From NCBI GenBank assembly GCA_003539755.1, contig DPOH01000018.1, positions 1 through 6,978 of the forward strand: a stretch of 6,978 bases of DNA, written 5' to 3'. The position numbers were made by a program, and so were the translations under genes. Shown here piece by piece: positions 1-5,699 of the stretch (position 1 is the first letter of the stretch; the number at the start of each line of letters is the position of its first letter). Under the pieces are notes generated by a model. That model was not told the origin of the DNA. It was given only the letters and a program-made list of their open reading frames with translations, and made no database searches. Source of the DNA: Clostridium sp. (GTDB taxonomy: Bacteria > Bacillota > Clostridia > Clostridiales > Clostridiaceae).

Positions 1-41
1 TATTCAGATAATTTAGGTATTTCTATTTCTATAATATTCAT
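1..41 (-). CDS. possible N-terminus of a further minus-strand gene, cut by the window edge
   Basis: An ATG at 39-41 opens a reading frame that runs without a stop to the window edge (13 complete codons, beginning MNIIEIEIPK). An AAAGGG ribosome-binding-like motif lies nine bases upstream and overlaps the outer arm of the palindrome at 53-74. Thirteen codons are too few to identify a product, and an open frame this short can occur by chance. I list it because the spacing of motif and start looks natural. Confidence 0.25.
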   Translation of the reverse strand, partial: MNIIEIEIPKLSE

Positions 42-52
42 TTATATTTGCC

Positions 53-115
53 CTTTCGCAACATCTTGCGAAAGATTCCATGCTTATAGTAAGCTTTTCG
101 CAGAATGTTGCGAAG
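53..115. repeat. nested palindromes forming one large hairpin or cruciform
   Basis: CTTTCGCAA (53-61) pairs with TTGCGAAAG (66-74). A second, diverged copy of this palindrome lies at 97-114 in opposite orientation (TTCGCA / TGCGAA). The two copies can also pair with each other: TTCGCAACAT (55-64) with ATGTTGCGAA (105-114) gives ten perfect base pairs. A small hairpin GCTTA-TAG-TAAGC (82-94) sits in the middle. There is no adjacent T-run on either strand, so it is not an ordinary intrinsic terminator. It could be a dispersed palindromic repeat, a transposon end, or a control element for the possible gene at 1-41. Confidence 0.7.
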
Positions 116-140
116 TATATTTATCTTTTAAATAATTTTA

Positions 141-310
141 TTAGTGACCTACTTTTATACCTCTTAGCAGAACTCCTGCCGCACCGCAAACAATAAACTT
201 TGAAAATCCCATTGAAATAAGTTCTTCCAATTCTCCAGCAGCACCAGCCGCCCCAAGAATCCCTGCACAATTGCTATAGTTTTCCCCCTATATACAGTTT
301 TATATATAGG
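141..310 (-). pseudogene. decayed fragment of a nucleoside phosphorylase
   Basis: Reading leftward from about 263, one frame encodes GIL-GAAGAAGELEELISMG followed by FSKFIVCGAAGVL and IKVGH, then a stop at 141-143. This resembles the conserved core of the uridine/purine nucleoside phosphorylase family, where a glycine-rich phosphate- and base-site segment is followed by LEELI..G..KFIVCGGAGVL and a VGH-like motif. The preceding segment is in other frames: GGKL just upstream and AIVQ at 263-274 read like the strand before the core, so at least two frame disruptions are needed to reconstruct it. A functional enzyme has roughly 230-290 residues; only about 55 are recognisable here, with N- and C-terminal parts missing. 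Family identity is from recognition of the motif, not from a search. It is almost certainly nonfunctional. Confidence 0.6.
287..310. repeat. AT-rich inverted repeat
   Basis: CCTATATA (287-294) and TATATAGG (303-310) are perfect 8-base arms around an 8-base spacer. It lies inside the decayed region upstream of the recognisable phosphorylase fragment, near the inferred frame disruption. Its low complexity means it may have no function. Apart from this repeat and a weak AAAGG/CCTTT hairpin at 420-433, I see no gene or clear site between 311 and 449. Confidence 0.4.
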
Positions 311-449
311 TAAATTAACAGTAGCTGAATATAATGTAGCAATTTGTTATTACCTCCCATTATAATAATCATATATCTACAAAAATCCTTTTAACCTGCT
401 CCCTCAAGTCAACTTACACAAAGGGATACCTTTACTATATATTTCATTT

Positions 450-1070
450 CTAAGAATTCTGTTCAAGGCTTTTATTATATTCTTCAGCTATTTCTTGAAA
501 TACTCTATATATTGAACGTGCCTTTGATATTAGTTCTTCGATTTCTTCTGTACTAATATTTTGTTTTATTGCAATATCAAATCCTTCTTCTTTTTCTTTT
601 CGACTTGATATAGGATGTTCAATATCATTTGCTTTATATTCAGATGATATTGAACCATTTCCAATAAGTGTAACTCTAATTTTATCATCATCTTCTATCC
701 CGTATAAACATATAACTATTTCATCATTTTCTTTTTTATTAATACTACTTTTTGTTTTCAATTCTTTTACTATTTTAAAAGATTCATTTGTTCCAAATTT
801 AATCTTAGTTGAATTATCTATATCAAATTCTATACAACGGTTAGACTGACCATCATCATTTTGTTCTTCAATTATTCTTCCCTCGTATCCTGTCTCTTCT
901 TTTATTCTCTCATTATACGTATCAAAATTTTCATCTATATAATTAACAATCTGCTCATCTGTTGATATTTTTAAACTTGCACTCGAATTATTTATTCTAC
1001 ATCCAAACATACAACTAATAAATACTATAAAACAACATTCTAAAATAAAATATTTTTTTGTCACCAACAC
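450..1070 (-). CDS. predicted lipoprotein, candidate immunity protein of the type VII effector upstream
   Basis: The product is about 206 residues. The N-terminus has two lysines (residues 5-6), a hydrophobic stretch (7-23, YFILECCFIVFISCMFG) and Cys24 after Met-Phe-Gly. This gives a lipoprotein signal peptide with an imperfect lipobox; Cys20 after Phe-Ile-Ser is an alternative lipidation site. The mature part is hydrophilic, rich in Glu, Lys, Asn and Ile, with no other membrane segment, and ends in a predicted helix (about residues 172-203). I do not recognise a named domain. The gene begins 11 bases after the 454-residue effector gene. There is no ATG: GTG at 1070, TTG at 1067 and GTG at 1064 all follow the AGAGGGG ribosome binding site, and the choice between them is uncertain. 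Position and membrane anchoring suggest an extracytoplasmic immunity protein, by analogy with lipoprotein immunities of some type VII toxins. That role is inference. Confidence 0.75.
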   Translation of the reverse strand: MLVTKKYFILECCFIVFISCMFGCRINNSSASLKISTDEQIVNYIDENFDTYNERIKEETGYEGRIIEEQNDDGQSNRCIEFDIDNSTKIKFGTNESFKIVKELKTKSSINKKENDEIVICLYGIEDDDKIRVTLIGNGSISSEYKANDIEHPISSRKEKEEGFDIAIKQNISTEEIEELISKARSIYRVFQEIAEEYNKSLEQNS

Positions 1071-1081
1071 TCCATCCCCTC

Positions 1082-2446
1082 TTAGTTAATTTCTAAATAT
1101 TCATAAAGTTGTTTTTTGGCCCCCTCAATTTGATTATTCATATCTGTAATATCATCTTTATAATTTTTAGTATCCTTATTCATATCATTAACAATATCTT
1201 CAACCTGATCATGAGTATAATTAAGTCCTGGATCACTCTTCATATAAGCATCTAAAGCTAATCCTTTTTTAAACTGATCTATTACATATTGTATCGTTAT
1301 TTGAGGTCTTCCTGTATCATATTCTGCTACTGGAGTCCAGCTTTCTGTTATATCCTTAATCCTTTGTTTGCCCTTTTCTACATCGCCACCACCATAATTA
1401 GCGCAATACTCTTCAGCTCTATTAATTTTTCCATCTAGTACTGATTTATTATAATCAACAAATAAGTCTAAGAAATCTGTATCCTTATTTTTTAATGCTC
1501 TATTAAATAAATTCATGGAATCTATATTAGAAATCATATCTGAATCAGACATTGAACCTGACCATATATCACCTTTCATACTTGCCATCTGATCTGTCTG
1601 ACCAAAAGAACCTGCATCTATAACTAAACGTCCTAAAGATCCATATTCATTCAAATAAGCTGCAATTTCAACCATTTCATGAGCAAAGTCCTTTTTACCT
1701 GGCGTATCAGGAGTATGCTGATGCTCTATTATATTAGTTAATCTAGTAATTTCATCATCATTTAATCCAATCCCCTTAAAATACTTCTTTGCTTCATCTG
1801 CACTTGGCGAACTTGCTACTAAGTTCCATTGAAAATTATTATATACAGATAGTGAACATAAATTAGTTAAAAAGTCCCTTATCCTATCTGTATCTGTTAG
1901 TTCATATTTTCCAAGTTGACTATTCATCATTGCTAAAGTCTCTTCGTTAGTAAGATAACTTGTATTACTCATAGCTGCATCATAAGCCGTTAAAATTAAT
2001 TGGGCATCGTCATTACTAAAACCATAGCAATCTCTCATTATCTTATAAAAAGTGTATTTCTTTGTCATTTTATTTAATTTTCCAATTTGAGCTGCATACT
2101 CAAAATTACATCCTGTCAAATTTCCTACTGCTCTTAATGTAACGTTCAGACTACTAAATGAAAATCCTGATGCAAATTCATTATCAAAGCTTTTTATTTT
2201 CTCTATGTATTTTTCAAACGTATCCTTAAAGCTTGTCATTCGTTCTATCCTATCATCTACTATTTTAATAGCTGATGGTATTGCATCGCCAATACCATCG
2301 CACCCCTCTGCAAATCCAAATGCTTTTTCTAAATCACTTTTATCTTGTTTAGCACTTTCTATTGCATTTGACAACTCTTTTATTACTTCCTCACACAATT
2401 CATAATCTGCTCCTAATGTTCCACAATATCCTATAGCCCTAGCCAT
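1082..2446 (-). CDS. putative type VII secretion effector (454 residues)
   Basis: This is a large soluble protein without signal peptide or membrane segment. Residues 1-95 are predicted mostly helical, like the WXG/LXG-type targeting regions of type VII substrates, though I do not see a clear LXG motif. The middle part (about 131-320) has a pattern I associate with a domain in Firmicute type VII toxin-like proteins: FYKIMRDCYGFS (133-144), VYNNFQW (201-207), EHQH (241-244), DFAH (253-256), then KGDIW (291-295) with D301, D303, D309 and N312. The histidines and aspartates are candidate catalytic or metal ligands. Residues 408-454 look like a charged coiled coil. The ATG at 2446 follows an AATGAGGTGA ribosome binding site. 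Three small helical genes precede it and a lipoprotein gene follows within 11 bases, the layout of an effector with partners and immunity. The activity is unknown. It could instead be a structural or adhesive secreted protein. Confidence 0.7.
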   Translation of the reverse strand: MARAIGYCGTLGADYELCEEVIKELSNAIESAKQDKSDLEKAFGFAEGCDGIGDAIPSAIKIVDDRIERMTSFKDTFEKYIEKIKSFDNEFASGFSFSSLNVTLRAVGNLTGCNFEYAAQIGKLNKMTKKYTFYKIMRDCYGFSNDDAQLILTAYDAAMSNTSYLTNEETLAMMNSQLGKYELTDTDRIRDFLTNLCSLSVYNNFQWNLVASSPSADEAKKYFKGIGLNDDEITRLTNIIEHQHTPDTPGKKDFAHEMVEIAAYLNEYGSLGRLVIDAGSFGQTDQMASMKGDIWSGSMSDSDMISNIDSMNLFNRALKNKDTDFLDLFVDYNKSVLDGKINRAEEYCANYGGGDVEKGKQRIKDITESWTPVAEYDTGRPQITIQYVIDQFKKGLALDAYMKSDPGLNYTHDQVEDIVNDMNKDTKNYKDDITDMNNQIEGAKKQLYEYLEIN

Positions 2447-2470
2447 TGATTCACCTCATTCTCTTTCTAT

Positions 2471-2770
2471 TTAGAACTTCAAATTCTGCCCTTCTTTTAA
2501 CAAATCGTTTGCCTTTTCTGTATTTCTTACTAAGCAATCAGCCAATAGAGAGTTTAATGCAGCAAAATCATTTGAATTAGCTACCCATTTAGAAAACTCC
2601 TCTAAAAAACCAAGTTGCATGTCCCCTTTCCAGCAATCTTCACTCATATTTAATATATTATTAAGTGATTCTTTTACATCTTCACTAATCTTTTCTGATG
2701 TTATGTCACAGTCATATACTGACTCACTCAGATCTTCCAACTTTATATAAAAATCCATTTTCTCCCCCAT
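2471..2770 (-). CDS. WXG100-like small secreted or partner protein (second copy)
   Basis: The product is 99 residues and acidic, predicted as two helices around a turn with Trp47-Lys48-Gly49 at the midpoint. That is the position of the W-X-G turn in WXG100/ESAT-6-like proteins, which form antiparallel helical hairpins and dimerise. Such proteins are exported by type VII systems or act as targeting partners for larger effectors. The ATG at 2770 directly abuts the TAA of the preceding gene (2771-2773), which suggests reinitiation. A second in-frame ATG at 2758 (Met5) is preceded by GGGGGAG and is a credible alternative giving 95 residues. It lies 24 bases upstream of the large effector gene, the usual place for a dedicated partner. 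It differs strongly in sequence from the WXG protein at 3105-3431, so it is not a recent duplicate. Confidence 0.75.
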   Translation of the reverse strand: MGEKMDFYIKLEDLSESVYDCDITSEKISEDVKESLNNILNMSEDCWKGDMQLGFLEEFSKWVANSNDFAALNSLLADCLVRNTEKANDLLKEGQNLKF

Positions 2771-3103
2771 TTATCTACTATTATGCTTACGGCTATGCCA
2801 GCTTCTATCCTCTTCTCTATAACTTTTCAGTTTATCTGAAACTACTTTTATTGCTTTTGTTACTTCTTCATATGCTTCATTGCATTGAGATACAGCTTCA
2901 TTATATCCTTCACTTAATTCTTCACCTATAAAGGTTTCAGCAGTATTTAATACAATAGCACTTTTAAATTTGTCTCCGCTTTTTTTTATAAACCCCTTAG
3001 TATCTTTGCTGTTATTTACAACTGAATCCATACATCCTTTAGCACTAATTAATTTAAAAAGCTGTTTTGTATATTCTCTTACTTCACTACAACGACAACT
3101 CAT
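2771..3103 (-). CDS. small helical protein of the type VII cluster, unrecognised family
   Basis: The product is 110 residues starting MSCRCSEVRE. It is predicted as two long helices (about 5-30 and 53-97) with a basic, His/Arg/Ser-rich tail (SWHSRKHNSR). There is no W-X-G turn at mid-length: the single Trp is near the C-terminus. Cysteines lie at 3, 5, 24 and 74. I chose the ATG at 3103 because a strong GGAGGGG ribosome binding site (3113-3119) stands nine bases before it. A TTG seven codons further upstream (3124) would overlap the preceding gene by about 20 bases and bypass that site. It is separated by one base from the gene upstream and by none from the gene downstream. It could be a non-WXG partner protein, as found beside several type VII effectors, or a chaperone. 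Function is not established. Confidence 0.7.
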   Translation of the reverse strand: MSCRCSEVREYTKQLFKLISAKGCMDSVVNNSKDTKGFIKKSGDKFKSAIVLNTAETFIGEELSEGYNEAVSQCNEAYEEVTKAIKVVSDKLKSYREEDRSWHSRKHNSR

Positions 3104-3104
3104 T

Positions 3105-3431
3105 TTACTTTTCCCCTCCAACAATATTACCGCTTAAATTATATGAATTTCCTATAGAATCATCCATGTTTTGTACAACTTCATACACTTTACTAAGGCT
3201 TATACTTAAATTATCTGCATCTTTTATTAGACTCTCATATCTATTATTTAATTCATAGGTAACTGGAATTGCTGCATTTCTTGCTTTACCAATCCAGCTT
3301 TCGTACAATAACTTCTTGCCATTATCAAATGTCTTTTTAGTATCTTTAATATTTGCTATTTTGTTATCAAAATATGATTTTGATGATAGATAACCTTCCT
3401 TATTCAATTTTATTTCATATTCATTTGACAC
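3105..3431 (-). CDS. WXG100-family small type VII protein (first gene of the cluster)
   Basis: The product is 108 residues with Trp46-Ile47-Gly48 at mid-length in the context YESWIGKARNAA, a good match to the WXG100 turn between two amphipathic helices. The second helix (about 50-90) is polar with spaced hydrophobic residues, and the C-terminal tail is Gly/Ser/Asn-rich. The start is GTG at 3431, preceded by an excellent AGAGGTGA ribosome binding site; no ATG in frame fits as well. WXG100 proteins are secreted by, or guide larger substrates to, the EssC-type type VII system in the Gram-positive membrane. It leads a tight five-gene run ending with the lipoprotein at 450. No secretion machinery gene is visible here, so any system serving it must lie elsewhere in the genome. 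Confidence 0.8.
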   Translation of the reverse strand: MSNEYEIKLNKEGYLSSKSYFDNKIANIKDTKKTFDNGKKLLYESWIGKARNAAIPVTYELNNRYESLIKDADNLSISLSKVYEVVQNMDDSIGNSYNLSGNIVGGEK

Positions 3432-3468
3432 GAAATCACCTCTTTACATTCGATAATGTAATTTTATA

Positions 3469-3597
3469 TTATTTTTTACATTTTTTCAATTTTATTGAAT
3501 TAACCCCTAAGCCATACAAAGAACTATTTAATTCAATTTCTAGAGTTTCAAATCTAGTATCAAATTTATTCAGTGATATATGGTTCAGATATATAAA
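3469..3597 (-). pseudogene. coding-like remnant upstream of the WXG cluster
   Basis: A 42-codon open frame ends with TAA at 3469-3471, 37 bases before the GTG of the first WXG gene. Its translation looks like genuine protein sequence: NKFDTRFETLEIELN, then SSLYGLGVNSIKLKKCKK. The amphipathic first part and Lys-rich end resemble the C-terminus of a small helical protein. No ATG, GTG or well-placed TTG start exists, and stops close the frame just upstream (3598-3600). It therefore reads as the 3' end of a gene whose beginning has been lost. By position it may be a leftover partner gene of the same cluster. I recognise no family, and chance remains possible in AT-rich DNA. Confidence 0.35.
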
Positions 3598-3650
3598 TTA
3601 AATAATACATTAATGGCTTCCTTCTCTTATATGACTAATGACAGTATACG

Positions 3651-3664
3651 AATTCTTCAGAATT
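3651..3664. promoter_or_regulatory. AATTCT-TC-AGAATT palindrome, possible regulator site
   Basis: This is a 14-base sequence with perfect 6-base arms in the otherwise non-coding stretch between the terminator at 3706-3735 and the WXG cluster. The 15-mer at 3652-3666 matches the CodY consensus (AATTTTCWGAAAATT) at 11 of 15 positions, including the central TTCAGAA. A TATACT hexamer (3644-3649, minus strand) lies just downstream but lacks a convincing -35. Sites this degenerate are common in AT-rich genomes. Confidence 0.25.
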
Positions 3665-3705
3665 TTAAATACATACTTTTCATTAAATTTAGTATAATGA
3701 AAATT

Positions 3706-3735
3706 AAGGCTTCAGATGTTTTCACCTGAAGCCTT
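3706..3735 (-). terminator. intrinsic terminator beyond the ars/MATE operon, possibly bidirectional
   Basis: GGCTTCAG (3708-3715) and CTGAAGCC (3726-3733) form a stem extended by flanking A/T pairs, with a short T-rich loop. On the minus strand the stem is followed by TTAATTTT, so it can end the arsR-arsC-MATE transcript about 145 bases past the MATE stop codon. On the plus strand it is followed by TTTTTCTTT, a better U-run, so it may work in both directions. It separates the arsenic operon from the WXG cluster, implying that the cluster has its own promoter. Between 3736 and 3877 I see only AT-rich sequence with no supportable gene. Confidence 0.8.
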
Positions 3736-3877
3736 TTTCTTTAATTCTTATCTATAACAAATTATATATATTTTTTCATATCTTCTACTTACAAACTTCT
3801 GTCCTATTTTGTACCACAGAACTCCTTTGTCACAAATACACTGTTTTAATTTTTATTTATAAGTTAATTTTAATTTA

Positions 3878-5203
3878 TTAAGCCATATCAGCTACAAATT
3901 CTCTTTTTATTTTAACTACATAAATTATATAGTTTAAAAGTCCTTTAATAACACTTGTAATACAGATACTCATCCATACTCCATTTATACCAAATGGCTT
4001 TATAAGTATAAGTGAAAGTGGAATTCTCATTGCTGTGAATACAATACTTATAGTTGCTGGTATCTTTGGTTTTCCTATACCTGTGAACATACCATTAGAT
4101 ACCATTTCTATAGCACTAAATACTTCTGAAAATGCTACTACTTTAAGGTATGATGCTGCAATATCAGCAGCTTTTCCACCACTTATAAATAAACTTATCA
4201 TCTGTTTATTAAATAGTAAGAATGCTGCTGCCATAATAAGAGCATAAGACATTCCAACTATAAGTGAACTATTGTAACCATCTTTTATTCTCTTAAACTT
4301 CTTTGCTCCAAAGTTCTGACCAGCAAATCCTGCTACTGCACCATTAAGGCCTCCAACAATCATATAGGCAATAGATTCAATTTGTGCTCCTACCTTTTGA
4401 GCAGCAATTGCATCTGTTCCAAAGATAGCTATTATTTTTGCTATAAAAATATTAATTATAGTGAAAAGCACTCTTTGTGAAGCCATAGGAAATCCAAGCC
4501 TTAATATTTGCTTCATCTTTGATTTATCTATACCTGCTTCAAAATCATAATTAAGTACACCATTTGTACTTACCCTAAAGCATATGAACATTACTATATT
4601 AGCAACAAGTGTACTTACACCAGCCCCTATAACGCCAAGTTTTAAGCCATATATGAATAGTGGATCAAGCACAATATTCATTACTACTCCAAGTGCATTT
4701 ATTCTAAAGGAAATCTTATTATTTCCATAGCTCCCCATTACTCTTGTGTACATCATATTAAAAAATGAAAAAAACAAAATAGGAGCATTTAAAGCAAGAT
4801 AATAATATGCATTTGTTTCTACATCTACATTTTGAAGATTTAAGAATGTTATAAAATTCTTACCCAATAAAATTAGTACTAATCCAAATACAACTGCTAT
4901 AATCAAATTTATGATAATTCCAGCATTCATATATTCGCTGATTTCATGCCTATTCTTTTCCCCAATTGCATGAGCTACTTTAATTCCTGTTCCTATTACA
5001 GCAAGAGCATTTATTGCATTTCCTATGTTTACATAAAGGCTAGACGATCCAATACTTGCAACAGCATCACTCCCAAGTCTCCCAACCCACATCATATCAA
5101 TAATATTATATGTAAACTGCATCAACGAACTTCCCATTATAGGCAGTGCCAGTGCAGCTATAACAGGCAGAACCTTACCTTTAGTTAAATCTACTTCCTT
5201 CAT
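3878..5203 (-). CDS. MATE-family multidrug/metalloid efflux transporter
   Basis: The product is 441 residues, the usual MATE length, with about twelve hydrophobic segments in two six-helix halves. Family features include NIIDMMWVGRLG (33-44, helix 1 with Asp36), NIVLDPLFIYG (176-186) and VGAQIES followed by AGFAGQNFGAKKFKRI (271-306), typical of the second half. MATE proteins export organic cations or other toxic compounds, driven by a Na+ or H+ gradient across the cytoplasmic membrane. The ATG at 5203 has a GGAG six bases upstream and lies 18 bases after arsC, with no terminator between, so it should be co-transcribed with arsR and arsC. That placement suggests arsenical export, as shown for the MATE protein ArsK of Agrobacterium. 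The evidence is positional only. There are just two cysteines (208 and 414), so any As(III) site would have few thiols. The alternative is a general drug pump carried along by chance. Confidence 0.92.
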   Translation of the reverse strand: MKEVDLTKGKVLPVIAALALPIMGSSLMQFTYNIIDMMWVGRLGSDAVASIGSSSLYVNIGNAINALAVIGTGIKVAHAIGEKNRHEISEYMNAGIIINLIIAVVFGLVLILLGKNFITFLNLQNVDVETNAYYYLALNAPILFFSFFNMMYTRVMGSYGNNKISFRINALGVVMNIVLDPLFIYGLKLGVIGAGVSTLVANIVMFICFRVSTNGVLNYDFEAGIDKSKMKQILRLGFPMASQRVLFTIINIFIAKIIAIFGTDAIAAQKVGAQIESIAYMIVGGLNGAVAGFAGQNFGAKKFKRIKDGYNSSLIVGMSYALIMAAAFLLFNKQMISLFISGGKAADIAASYLKVVAFSEVFSAIEMVSNGMFTGIGKPKIPATISIVFTAMRIPLSLILIKPFGINGVWMSICITSVIKGLLNYIIYVVKIKREFVADMA

Positions 5204-5221
5204 TTTTTCTCCACTTCCATG

Positions 5222-5626
5222 TTAAAGTTCATTTTTTTTAATTCTTTGCGCTAAATCCTTAACTTTCTCTTCAATGATTTTGGCTGTCTTTATAAACTCT
5301 TCATCACTTTTTCCAGTTGGGTCATCAAGTCCCCAATCTTCTACGTGGTCAGCTTTTAAATATGGACATACCACATTACATCCCATTTTTATAGCTATAT
5401 CAATTTCTGGTATATCACTTAATAACTTAGATTTCTGAGTTTCATTCATATCCACATCATATAAATTCTTTATTATTCTTACAGCATCTTGATTTATCAT
5501 AGGCTTTGTTTCAGTTCCAGCAGAATAGCTTTCAAAAACATCCTTTCCATAAATTTTTCCTAAAGCTTCTGCCATCTGTGATCTACATGAGTTATGTACG
5601 CATATAAATGCAACCTTTTTCTTCAT
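5222..5626 (-). CDS. arsC: ArsC arsenate reductase, low-molecular-weight phosphatase fold
   Basis: The product is 134 residues, a normal length. The P-loop is at the N-terminus: Cys9-Val-His-Asn-Ser-Cys-Arg15 (CX5R), where Cys9 would attack arsenate. The acid-loop region EDWGLDDPTGKSDEEF (96-111) is characteristic of thioredoxin-linked ArsC proteins. The shuttle cysteines appear to be Cys83 and Cys87 in MGCNVVCP; their spacing is shorter than the Cys82/Cys89 pair of Staphylococcus and Bacillus ArsC, as in a variant I associate with anaerobes. The enzyme reduces As(V) to As(III) in the cytoplasm, so it needs an As(III) exporter, here presumably the MATE pump directly downstream. The ATG at 5626 has GGAGG nine bases upstream. 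A protein-tyrosine phosphatase role is unlikely given the extra cysteines and the arsR neighbour. Confidence 0.9.
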   Translation of the reverse strand: MKKKVAFICVHNSCRSQMAEALGKIYGKDVFESYSAGTETKPMINQDAVRIIKNLYDVDMNETQKSKLLSDIPEIDIAIKMGCNVVCPYLKADHVEDWGLDDPTGKSDEEFIKTAKIIEEKVKDLAQRIKKNEL

Positions 5627-5699
5627 ATGTAATTTCCTCCATATTTAAACTTAATAATTTATAACTTATTTTCTTCAAGTATTAGAACATTTTCTTATA

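Noticed and set aside
53..115. CRISPR array
   Set aside because: There are only two diverged palindromic copies in opposite orientation, with no regular spacers and no cas genes.
420..433. AAAGG/CCTTT hairpin as terminator of the lipoprotein gene
   Set aside because: The five-base stem is too weak and no T-run follows on the minus strand.
3104..3124. TTG start that would lengthen the 110-residue protein by seven residues
   Set aside because: It overlaps the upstream WXG gene, while ATG 3103 is preceded by an excellent GGAGGGG site.
2205..3601. Several plus-strand open frames of 63-82 codons across the type VII cluster
   Set aside because: They lie opposite well-supported minus-strand genes, have no ribosome binding sites and give low-complexity, Leu/Ser/Tyr-rich translations typical of antisense frames.
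3736..3877. Open frame of about 30 codons downstream of the MATE gene (GVLWYKIGQKFVSRRYEKIY)
   Set aside because: It has no start codon and no family I recognise, and the flanking sequence is low-complexity. A transposase remnant crossed my mind but cannot be supported.
4035..5188. Plus-strand open frames opposite the MATE gene
   Set aside because: They are antisense shadows of a clear transporter gene and have no start signals of their own.
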